Shown here piece by piece: positions 11,367 to 21,906 of a stretch of 64,000 nucleotides of DNA; position 1 is the stretch's first letter, and every line of letters starts with the position of its first letter. Both the position numbers and the translations under genes were made by a program. Under the pieces are notes generated by a model. The model was not told the origin of the DNA and ran no database searches. It saw only the letters and a program-made list of their open reading frames with translations. Source of the DNA: Adiantum capillus-veneris (lineage: Eukaryota; Streptophyta; Polypodiopsida; Polypodiales; Pteridaceae); contig CM043953.1 in NCBI GenBank assembly GCA_014529385.2, forward strand, positions 83,307,838-83,371,837, in the 5' to 3' direction.

Positions 11367-12341
11367 GCAATGAGATTGGTAGCAGACCATAGACGTATGA
11401 GACCATCTCAAGTAGCCAAGTGTATGCCAAAGAAGTATGGTGGTTCAGGAGATCCGTATGCACATGTGTCACTCTTTAAGCAAGTCTTAAGAGCTGAGCA
11501 GATAACAGATTTCCATACACAATACGAGGGATTTGGTCTTACTCTAGAAGGTACGGCATTGACATGGTTTCAACCACTGAACAGACGGGGATTCCATAAC
11601 ATTGACCATTTGCTAAGAGAGTTTGCTGAGGAATTCTCAAAACAAGGGATTAAGCACAATACGGTCTCACAAATACATGCTTTTAAACAGAGAGAACACG
11701 AAAAAGTGAAGGAAGCTTCACTTCCCTTCAAACAATACATTGAGAGATGTCCAGTATGTGAACGACCACAAGATGACAGACTATCTGTTCTCTTTATTGA
11801 AGGATTGAGAAACAACACTCTCAAGAAGGACTTGCACTTGAAAGCTTGTACAAGTTTCGAGCAAGTAACGAGAGAAGCATTGTACTTAGTGGATAACTGT
11901 ACGGTTTATGGAGAGGCATCGGCGGATACAGATTTTGCATCCAGTAGCTCTTCCTCCGTAGCGAGCGAGACTACCACTAAAAAGAATGTTCAAACAACAA
12001 CCATGCCAAATGTAGAGCAAATGATAGAAGATGCTCTAAAAAGGATGGCACCATACCAAAAACCATTGCCAAAACCACTGAAATGGTGTGCTATTGAACA
12101 AAAATGGACAAACCACCCAACAGAGGAGTGCTATTACAACAAAGGGTATGTAAGGGAGCGTCAGTATGCACCTCCTGCTCAATTAGCACCACCTCAGGTA
12201 CATCCAGTATCTCGATACCCAACGGGAAATGTACCAGGACCTATGGGGATAGAAAGACTGCAACCGGTATTGGGACAACAACCACCTTTACCAGGAGCAA
12301 GACCAGTGGGCATTAGATATGCACCAACCTTAGAGAATTAG
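11367..12341 (+). pseudogene. gag: G4 gag capsid domain
   Basis: Continuous in frame with the preceding part, apart from its TGA. A retrotransposon gag domain spans about codons 20-170: KKYGGSGDPYAHVSLFKQV, then TLEGTALTWFQPL, then FAEEFSKQ and a KQREHEKVKEASLPFKQYI helix, the usual order for plant gypsy capsids. A Cys/His cluster, WCAIEQKWTNHPTEEC, follows near 12085-12130, and then a Pro/Gln-rich linker. It ends at an in-frame TAG (12339-12341), compatible with a mutated CAG. It would assemble the particle. The stop makes it defective unless read through. Confidence 0.85.
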
Positions 12342-12965
12342 GAAGAACAAGCCTTAGTGCTTGTTCAAGCCTATTATGAAGAATCTGGTACACACATGTC
12401 TCCAACTGTGTATTACCCACCAGAAGAACCCAAACAACCAGAACCATGGGGCATGATTGGGAATGTTGAAACACCAACAGTTACAAGTGCTTCTGATGAA
12501 GAGAGATACAATGTGGATGCAAGAACATTGATGTTCATAGCTCATGGAGGGTTAACAGGACAGAGACCATCCTATCCACAAAGGACGAATCAAGTGGGAC
12601 CAAGACCAGCACTAGGACCCTGTTACAAGTGTGGAGGTGACCATCTGATGAATGTCTGTCCACATACGGAAATCATTAGAATTAACGCTTATTGCACTAA
12701 GTGTGGGGTTACTCACTTCATTGAGGATTGTTCAAAGAATCCAAACAAAGTGCAAAAGACGACATTGAATATGCTAGAAACTATTCCTACCAGCAGTGGG
12801 TCCAAAAATGAAACTCTGATACCAACGCAAGTTGTTACTAGAGCTCAAGCTAAGAAAACCACTAGAGAACTTGAGAATGGAAAGTTAGCGACTGAAGTGG
12901 TTAGTCAAGGACCGCGGAGTCAGAGAAACACATGGAAAGCTAGAAAAGCACGCATGAGGTTGTGA
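12342..12965 (+). pseudogene. G4 nucleocapsid with two CCHC knuckles
   Basis: Same frame as gag, closed by TGA at 12963-12965. Two zinc knuckles follow one another: CYKCGGDHLMNVC and CTKCGVTHFIEDC. Both are CX2CX3HX4C, one residue shorter between the second Cys and the His than the classic CX2CX4HX4C. The C-terminal third is Lys/Arg-rich and suits RNA binding. The frame continues into the protease part after the stop. Confidence 0.8.
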
Positions 12966-15380
12966 AAAGAACGTGAAGACGCTATTCTTGCTGAGGAACT
13001 AAAGCGAACTAAAGATAGATTAGAAAAACTTGAGAGTCAAAACGGGAAACGAGAGATGAGCCCGGAAAGAACGAAACAAAAGAGTATCAAAGAAACAACG
13101 AGCTTAAGCTCAGGGGGATCAGTGCTAGTCGACAAAGTACACGAACCATTGGACGCACTGATGAGAGCTTACAAAGTTAGGTTAAAGAACAACCAAACAC
13201 AAGAACAGAGGTGGATGACATACCCAAACGCGGAATTGGAAAAGCAAAGACTTGAAATGTGCCAGAGAATGATCGAGACTGCACAAGCCTTATTAGAACC
13301 ACCAAGAGAAACAATGAATTGTGGAACGGAAAACCCAATTCAGCAAGAGACTATCATTTCACGGGTAGCTGAAAAGACTCCCAGTGCACAAAAGCGTGAA
13401 AATACACACAAGGATGACCACATAGTATTGAACACAACCGATCAGGAGATAGAGAGTTTTCATCCAGTCATACAGAGGATTTACGGAAGAGATGAGGATT
13501 ACAATGAATTTTGGAAACAAGTGAGAGAGGCAAACTTTGCAAACGAGCTAAGTTGCCAAGCTAATCAGACAAATTGGGAAAAGGACATCAGGAATCCTCC
13601 CATAGTGGAATTTGAGGCAGGATCTCAAGTGGACTTGGATCTGCAATCTTACTGGGGAGATGGGGGCTCTGTTAGAACAATGGAGAGCAAACCTCATTCA
13701 CTGAATACCTTACCTTCATACTTAGGAGAGTATGAAGCAAAATCCGAAATTAGAGCACTTCCCTCACGAAGAATCTCATCAGAAAAAGTCATGGACTCGC
13801 AAGGATTGATAGAGATCTTGTCAACACCAGTGACATGCACTATCACTCTAGCTGAGCTTTTGAGGCTAAGACCACATATGTGGACCACTGTAGGAAAATG
13901 CTTGGAGAAACTTGGGATAAAAGACCCAACATCGAGACTGCAAGAGGGTATACAAGAGCTGAGCAAACCACAAAAGAACGCTAAGCCTGTACCCTTAAAC
14001 AAGGTCGGAGAGTATTGCGAAGGTGAAGAGGGGAATACAACCTTACTAGTTGAATTCCAAGGAGTGAACACAATGGCAATACTAGACAACGGAGCTGGGG
14101 TAGCCATTGCTACAAAAGAAATCTGGAAAAAATGGGGGAAACCAGCAATAAGGAAGACTAGGTTGAAACTCCAATTAGCAGATGGACACATGGAGAAACC
14201 TACGGGGTTATTAGAGAAAGTCGTAGTAACTTCTTGCGGCATTGAATACGAACATACTTTTGCTATTGCCGATTTTGGCAAGGAGAATAACTATGATATC
14301 ATACTGGGAAGACCATTCATGAGACAGTTGAAAATGGTCCAGGATTGGGGCTACGATCACATATACCTGAGAAATATGGAAACCACTACACGTGTGAACC
14401 TGAGAGACCATAGCTACAAAGATGTGAACCGAACACCGGTAGAGGAGTTTGATTCAGCTACTTTAGCGGGATCCGAATTTCCAGCTTGGTTAGGTAAGCC
14501 CAAGGAGTTATGGATGTGTGGAGCCTCGAAATGTGGAAGTTTGAGGCGAGAAGAATATGTTTTAGAAAGGGCTATCGAAGACGAAACTTATATAGGAGAA
14601 CCCTTTCCAGAGGACACGCTTGAACCATTAGAATGGACACACATTCTAGCAACCCTAGATGTTTGTGCAATTCCGGATGGTCCCACAACGAAATTTTGCG
14701 ACAAGGACGGGTACGACGTGGTTCCGTACTTCATGCTGAGAACTATACTCGAAAAAGAAACTAAAAAGAACGATACACTGGAAAAGGAAGATGAAGAAGA
14801 GGTGTTTCACGACATTCCCGATCATCCAGAGTGGGGAAATGAAGCAGACAACGAGTCAACGGACAATTCAAGCGGAAACAAAGAAACTATAACGGACGTC
14901 CGATTTTATGATTTTCCGAACCAAACTAAACAACGCCAGAAACGCTATAGAGCAAAGAGAAAAACAAAGGGGGTTAGAACCAATCCGATGCATAGAATAA
15001 GAGGAAAAAATCAATTCCTAATGCTAGTAAAGGCGGAAGATTGTGTTAAGGACAAGATTTCTGGAAGAATGAGAGGCAATGAGCAAAAGAGCTTACGAAA
15101 AGACAAAAGAAGCTCAAGAAATCAAGTTCAAAGGAATGAAACGAAAACTGAAACAGAAAAATCAGAAAAGAACAAGCGCAACAGAGAACACACGGAGTCC
15201 AAGTTAGAACGTAGAAACAAGTACAGAGAGCTCAAGAAAACTCTGAAAGAAGTTTGGACGACAGAAATTGAGAGTGGAGAGGACGAAAACGCCAAAATCA
15301 AGGAAAACATGGATGTTCCCTCTCACTACAGGAAATTCACAATAGAGGATAGGAAGGTGGTATTAACCCAACCTATTTGA
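12966..15380 (+). pseudogene. pol: G4 pol: linker, first protease domain, basic linker
   Basis: The same frame as gag is open from 12966, with the first ATG at 13056, to a TGA at 15378. A retropepsin-like domain lies about 14030-14390: LLVEFQGVNTMAILDNGAGV, then ADGHMEKPTGLLEKV and DIILGRPFMRQL. The active site is DNG rather than D-S/T-G. The last 330 codons are highly charged (Glu/Lys/Arg), with no domain seen. The closing TGA lies in the first copy of a 322-bp duplication and is CGA in the second copy, so the stop is a recent C-to-T change. Before the duplication the frame ran on into RT. Confidence 0.85.
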
Positions 15381-15952
15381 GAGAGAGGGGAGAACGAATC
15401 TTATGACGGACCGGAGGATGCAAAAAAAGTTGATTTAGCAGCTCCAGGTGAGACACCTAGACCGGTGTACATAGCCACAGATTTGTCTCCAGGCGAGGAA
15501 GAGAGACTTTTGAGTCTTCTCAGAGAGTACAGGGATGTGTTTGCATGGTCTTATAAGGACTTAAAGGGAGTTGACCCATCAATATGCCAACACACAATCC
15601 CACTAAAACAAGACGCAAAGCCTAGCAAACATGGATGTTCCCTCTCACTACAGGAAATTCACAATAGAGGATAGGAAGGTGGTATTAACCCAACCTATTC
15701 GAGAGAGAGGGGAGAACGAATCTTATGACGGACCGGAGGATGCAAAAAAAGTTGATTTAGCAGCTCCAGGTGAGACACCTAGACCGGTGTACATAGCCAC
15801 AGATTTGTCTCCAGGCGAGGAAGAGAGACTTTTGAGTCTTCTCAGAGAGTACAGGGATGTGTTTGCATGGTCTTATAAGGACTTAAAGGGAGTTGACCCA
15901 TCAATATGCCAACACACAATCCCACTAAAACAAGATGCAAAGCCTAGCAGAC
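15309..15952 (+). repeat. 322-bp tandem duplication inside G4 pol
   Basis: 15309-15630 and 15631-15952 are the same sequence with, by eye, two differences (CGA to TGA at 15378; one C/T near 15615/15937). As 322 is not a multiple of 3 the duplication shifts the frame. The short match AAACATGG at the junction suggests template switching or slippage. Confidence 0.95.
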
Positions 15953-17505
15953 AGAGACCATACACATATAATGATACGTTTGCTAAGCGAATCAAAGAAG
16001 AGATAGATAAGCTAATGGAAGCTGAATTCATATACGAGATTGAACACACCGATTGGGTATCTCCGATTGTGGTGGTACCCAAGAAGAACGGAAAACTCCG
16101 AGTGTGTGTCAACTTAAAGAAAGTGAATGCTGCAACAATCAGGGACAATTATCCCCTGCCGATAACTGATCATGTTCTAGAGCGTGTATCAGGGAAAACA
16201 ACATACTCCTTTCTTGATGGTTTTTCAGGATATAACCAGCTAGCCATAGCACCGGAAGATCAACATAAAACAGCTTTTGCAACGGAGTGGGGAATTTATG
16301 CTTATCGGGTTATGCCTTTTGGTCTAACCAATGCTCCCGCAACCTTCCAGAGGCTGATGACGCATGCTTTCAAAGAATACTTAAGGTTGTTTCTAGAAAT
16401 ATACATGGATGACTTATGTGTACATTCTCTTCTGAGAGATGAGCATCTAGAACACCTAAGAAAAGTATTTGAGAAATGTAGGACATATCGCATTTGTCTC
16501 AATCCTGAGAAATGTGTGTTTATGGTCCGACAGGGCAGAATTCTGGGACATATTGTCTCACAAAACGGAATATCCACGGATCTAGAGAAGATAAAAGTTA
16601 TAGTGGATATGCCTAGACCAACCAATGTGAAACAAGTACAGAGCTTTATGGGACATTGCGGATATTATAGACGATTCATTTACATGTACGCTATAATAGG
16701 CCAACCACTTTATAGGCTAATAGTGAACTTTGAATGGATAGAGGAGTGTGAGGAATCATTCAAGAAATTGAAAGAGGCACTCATTACTGCTCCAGTCTTG
16801 AAATCACCAGATTGGGAGAAGATATTCCATGTGCATATAGATGCTTCGGCATATGCAATAGGATGCATTATGGCTCAGCCAGAAGAAGGAAACAGGGATT
16901 TTCCTATATGTTACGCCAGTCGACAGCTCAACAATGCAGAGAAGAATTACACCACAACAGAGCGAGAGGGATTAGGAATGATATATGCTGTGAAGAAATT
17001 TCGGCATTATCTTTTAGCCAACAAGTTTGTGTTTTTTACGGATCACCAAGCCTTGCTCTACCTAGTGAATAAACCATGCAATACCGGGAGAATAGTGAGA
17101 TGGTTCATTATCTTACTGGAATTCGACTTCACGATAGTAGTAAAGAAAGGAAAAACACATCTTAGAGCTGATCATCTTTCGCGATTGATGAATGGAGAAG
17201 ACCCTATAGGAGTAGATGACGACATGCCAGACGCGTACTTGTTCAACATAGAAATGATACCGAAGTGGTCTCAAAATGTCGTTAGCCTATTAACCTATAA
17301 AGGAGAGTTTGATAGAAGAGAATACAACCTGAAACATATTACTATTCAGCAATCCAGGAATCTTCAATTGGTTGCAGGAAGGTTGTATCAATTGGGAAAT
17401 GATCATGTTTTACGACTATGCATCAATCCTGAGGAATATAATATATATCTGCGCGAAGCACATGTTCAGGAATGTGCATTTCATTGTTCAAGAAGGAACA
17501 CATAA
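15631..17505 (+). pseudogene. pol: G4 reverse transcriptase and RNase H, start of integrase
   Basis: RT occupies about residues 110-300: [56 protein letters not shown] and the catalytic YMDD at about residue 258. RNase H covers about 395-515 with HVHIDASAYAIGCI, a Glu in TTTEREGLGMIYAVKKF and TDHQALLYL. The end enters the integrase HHCC finger (HVQECAFH) and is cut by TAA at 17503-17505; the same frame continues with GVYWPGMKESVHEYVTVC. RT and RNase H would copy element RNA to DNA. All RT catalytic residues are present, so this part looks recently functional. The apparent start is only the duplicated segment, not a true initiation site. Confidence 0.9.
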
Positions 17506-18993
17506 AGGAATTTGTTACAATTGGGAGTCTATTGGCCAGGAATGAAAGAAAGCGTACATGAATATGTCACTGTATGTATTGTATGTTCATCAAATTCGCC
17601 AGCAGAGTATTCGACATTATATCAGTTTAAGGTTGGGGACTATGTCCTAGTTTACACTCTCAAACAGTATGCTAAGAAGCTTAAAAAGCGAGGGATGGGA
17701 CCTCTGGTGATTAAAGATCTATCACCAAGTGGAGCTGTCAAGCTTGCTACATTAGACGGAGAAGAAATGCCCAATTGGATTAGTGGATGCAGAGTGAAAA
17801 AGTATCTTCTGCCGCTAACCCAAGACATGCTTCTCAAAATACATCAAGAAAAGCTGCGTGTCCAGAAAAAGAAAAAGATTGTGGAGGAAGCGCAAGCCGA
17901 GGCGAAGGAAAGAATGGAGAAAAGAAGACTACTGCGTCAAAAACAGCGCAATGAAGGAGCAATACGAATAAACGCAGTCAGTATAACAGAAATGGATAAT
18001 GACAAAGAAGAACCCATCATTGAATGCAAAGTAGGAACCAACCAAATCAAAGCCAGAGCACTATTGGATTCAGGAGCTCAAACTAACCTACTTTCACTCA
18101 GTTTGTATAGACAATTGACAAATGACACTAAATTACAAACTGCCAAGCAAGAGTTAAAGAGTTACTCTGAGAATTCAATCAAAACTGTCGGATGCACAAT
18201 TTTACATATACAGATTAACCAGTATGTGTATCCTCATATGTTTTACGTGGTTGAAGACCAAGCTACACAACATCCATTATTGCTAGGACAACCATGGCAG
18301 AAGCAATACAATGCAATGATTGACTGGAGTTCTAAATCAGTGCTTATCAAATACGAAGGTGAAAGTCAATCAGTTAAGTTCACCAAAGGAGCAGAGCCAA
18401 CTCTAAAGGAAGAATCCAAGAACAAAGGTAAACAACAACCAGAGAAAAAGAAGAAGCAATGGCAACCAAAAGTTTCTATACAACTGGATTGCTCTTCAAC
18501 GAGGAACTCTCAACATTGGATAAGGAAGACAAGAAATAATATAACAGCTCAACCTTGGGAAAAAACGGAGTCAAAGTTGGTATGGAGACCAAAAAAGGTT
18601 GTGCCAAAGAACACAAAGGTGGAAAACAGAGTCTTCAATACCAGACAACAGAGTGATTCCAGACAATCAAGGACAGTGAAACAGATCTGGATTCCAAAGA
18701 AGTTCATGATGGCACAAAGCTATAGCAAGCAAATTTGGATCCCAAGGATTTGTAAACAGGAACTCCCTTCAGTACAATCCACGAAAACTCCTAGGTATTT
18801 CAAGGCGAGGAAATCAACACAAAGAACAAAGCAGGTTTGGGTCGCAAAGAGTTTGTGGCAAGCACAAGCGAAGTGGAAGCAGATTTGGATTGTGAAAAAG
18901 AACAACAAGGTAAAGAAGAATCCATCTACTGATTCTACTACCGAAGTGCCAAAACCAACCCAAAACCCGACCACCAATCCTTCAATCAAATAA
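17506..18993 (+). pseudogene. G4 integrase ends, second protease-like domain, Trp-repeat tail
   Basis: Just after the integrase finger (CIVC near 17580) the sequence jumps to FKVGDYVLVYTLKQ, the C-terminal integrase barrel, so the DDE core is missing. After an alpha-helical basic linker (EEAQAEAKERMEKRRLLRQ) comes a retropepsin-like domain at about 18015-18340: ARALLDSGAQTNLLS with a proper DSG, then HPLLLGQPWQKQYNAMIDW. The last 200 codons are very basic and repeat a Trp motif (VWRPKK, IWIPKK, IWIPR, VWVAK, IWIVKK). The 55.0-56.7-kb fragment has the same layout, so the post-integrase protease-like domain belongs to the family and is not a local accident. I know no standard plant gypsy lineage with this arrangement. 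Confidence 0.8.
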
Positions 18994-19116
18994 AGAGCAG
19001 CTTTATTGGAAAGACTGTTGTATCATCGCTCTACAATTGCATTGGGAACTTATGACCAAAACAACTACAATGCTTCGCCCACAGACACTTCATAGTCATC
19101 CGGGAGGACTCAGACT

Positions 19117-19130
19117 AGGAGGGGGGGAGG
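19117..19130 (+). other. Internal polypurine tract in G4
   Basis: AGGAGGGGGGGAGG followed by TATACAGG. It resembles the tract before the 3' LTR (25220-25231) and lies just after pol, the place where a simpler gypsy element would have its 3' end. It could be a central polypurine tract or a fossil of an older element end. Confidence 0.45.
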
Positions 19131-20728
19131 TATACAGGTATACAAGAGCTACAAAGCAGCTACAAGCGACAAAAAACAAAGAAAAACAAAAATTATATTA
19201 CAAGGGCAGTGTCTTACATGATTTTGCAATTTTTATGTTTGATTGCGGATATTGATAATATTTATGCCCTTATATACCTTGTTTTGCAACAAGAAGAGAT
19301 CAAATGATGAATTTGGGTCTCTAGACGTGTAAATATCACTAAATAAGAGTGTTTTTGGAGCTAAAAAGTGGTAATCCAAGTCCAGAAATCACAAATAAGT
19401 GTATATTCATATACACAGGGTTACCAGTTATTTATTGTGTATGTTTGGAATTTTTTGGCTTCAATTTGCTATTTTCCTTTATTTTTTATGATTTTCTTAA
19501 TAAAAGTAAAAGAAAAAAAAAAAGCAGGTGAAATGAGATCGGAAAAAAGAAAAGAATAGACGATGATGGTCCTAATGACAAGGGCAACCCATGGTAAAAA
19601 TTGGGTACAATTCTGAAAAAGTTGCGGAAAGTCCGAAACGGCAGAATTTTGGCAAGTGGATGGAATTCTAAGAAAACAGGTCAAACGGAGTCCGATTTGG
19701 GAAATTTCAGATCCTAAAGCGCATCTCACAATGAGATAGGAGCACATGACAAATTTGGTGGCAAGTGAAGCGGGAAGTCCGAAGTCAAGTATTTTTCACA
19801 TCACTTTCAAGCTCATTCATACTATTACCTTCTTGGAGAAGAGCAGAGAGCCACAGGAGCACAGATCTTCTACGACCTTCTACGAATTCCACGAGAGCTT
19901 AGAGGACACCAGACATGAGAGGTAGACTCGTTGCCATAAGCTTTTGATGCTTATCATTAACTTTTGTCGCGAAAACTGACCAAAACCAAGAAACAAGAGC
20001 AGACGGGGAATGGGGTAGAATGCTAGGTAGTGGCACAACTGCCTAACCAAACCTTGCAAGAACTTATAGGTAGGTTACCCTAGTATAGAAGATGGGTTTC
20101 TAACACTCAAAGCTCGAGAAAGAACGACTGGAAAAACCCTAGGTCAACAGAGCCTGCAAGAGGCAAACAGAAAAAAGTTGTCGGAACAACACGAAACTTC
20201 ACAGGAAGTTCAACCACATCAAGGAAAATGCAACCATAGAATATCTCCAAGTTTGAATCACAAAAAGTAGGTCGGAACAACCGATTTGGCTGCGGACACA
20301 CAAAGCGTCATTTTGGCATAACGACTGAAATTGACGACCGAATGAAATGAAACTTCACAAGCAGCTTCAAGTAGCTATCGATGACTTATGTTTGCAAGCA
20401 AAACCCAAAAGAAAGCTGATTCACTTACCGATGGTGAAAAAGACGCTTTCGGACAACCAAAGGGAGAAAGATGGAGAACGGGGAGCCAAAGTCAAGTTCA
20501 ACCAAATAGATGGCTTCACAACATATCCAATGAGCTGGAAATGCAACTCTCGAGAAGAAAAGTTGAAGAAATTCAACTCCAAGGCAAAAAGACGACTTCG
20601 GAGACTGAAATGCCTATAAGGGGGCTTTTTAGCTAAACTGATGACTTTTTAAGTTGAAAACTAGTTAGCAGGGCTTAGGGCACTAGCACAAAGCATTCTT
20701 TGCATAAAAAGACCAACATTTCAAGAAA

Positions 20729-21739
20729 AGACATCATACGCGTATGATGTCTCACAGCATGAATTTCACATCCATTTCAACATTTGAGTGCATAGCCTCA
20801 TTCCACATGTTAATCACATCCTATGAACCAAGTATCATGAGAATTGGAGTTAGAAAACCCAAGGAAAACCAAAAAGACGCAAAGTAGGCCATAAAATTGA
20901 TTTTTGGTCCTAATTTTGTCAAAATAACTCCAAACTCATTGAAACTTTGTAGGATTGTTGTTAAACACATCTACAAGCTATCTGGAACCAAAAAGCACCA
21001 TTTTGACACAAAAGACATCATACGCGTATGATGTCTATTTGCACTTACAGAGCCAAAACTGCTCATTTGTCATCATACATCCATTATATATATCTAATAC
21101 ATGCTACATATGAAATTTGGAACCATTTGGTTAAGAGGATCACCCCATTAGCCCAATTGAGGGAAAATCCTTCACCTAAAGCCTATTTTTGGCCCAAATC
21201 CAACATACTCAAGTCCAAACCAAGATTTGAGTAGGAACAGTCCTTCACTAGTACATGGGGAGTCCACAGAACCAATCCCATGCAAAATTAATGAAAAAGA
21301 CATCATACGCGTATGATGTCTCCAGAGCTATTTTTAGCCCAAAATCTATCCAAACTTCATAAATCCACTGAATAAGCCTATCTAAAGCCAAATCCAAGCT
21401 TATAGAGAAATTTGGTCCAAAAATACACTAAAAGACATCATACGCGTATGATGTCTCACTATGTGATTTTGGCACCTCAGGGCTTCAACCACCAAACAGA
21501 AGTGATCTACATGCCATTGGAAAGTGAACCACCAAGTTTTATCCAATTTGGATCATAAAATCCAATTCCCTTTCAAAATTTTGCCAAGAGCCGGAACTGG
21601 ACTAAATTGGCCAAAACTTGACCAAATGGGATCCAAACTCAAATCCAAGCATATGATAATCATGTATACACTATCAGCTACAAGCACAACCAATATGAAG
21701 TCATTTTGACACAAAAGACATCATACGCGTATGATGTCT
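20729..21739. repeat. Palindrome block B (5 perfect copies)
   Basis: Perfect 24-bp palindromes (AGACATCATACG plus CGTATGATGTCT) at 20729-20752, 21013-21036, 21298-21321, 21433-21456 and 21716-21739. Steps are 284, 285, 135 and 283 bp. Each is preceded by an A-run. The flanks of 21013 and 21716 share CATTTTGACACA directly before the palindrome. The block ends about 170 bp before the start codon of the 1,091-codon ORF. Confidence 0.96.
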
Positions 21740-21906
21740 CCAGCATGATTTTGAGCCCATTTTGCATATTTTTTCACCTACCTTGCATCCTTAGGCCCTG
21801 AATAGCTCATGTTTCAATTTTTCAAGTCATTTGGATAGTTAAAAGCTTCATTTCGGCTTTCAGTACTAAAAAGACGCTAACTTCTGAAATTGGAGTTACA
21901 GGATCC

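Larger units (their letters stand above)
18994..21906 (+). other. G4 spacer between pol and the extra ORF
   Basis: 2.9 kb with no convincing coding frame (an ORF at 20347-20636 lies inside repetitive sequence and is not supported). It starts with a purine tract at 19117-19130, is AT-rich to about 20300 and then becomes a decayed tandem array of roughly 141-bp units. In that array AAAAAGACGC-like motifs (20430, 20585, 20871, 21871) alternate with the perfect palindromes of block B. Confidence 0.7.

Noticed and set aside
13694-14281. 195-codon minus-strand ORF
   Set aside because: Antisense shadow of the well-supported G4 protease region.
20347-20636. Small ORFs between pol and the extra ORF of G4
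   Set aside because: They overlap in different frames, lie in a decayed tandem array and show no motif.
9344-21739. Palindromes considered as CRISPR repeats or MITE ends
   Set aside because: Spacers are related decayed repeat units, not unique, and there are no TSDs or inverted terminal pairs; both blocks are inside one LTR element.
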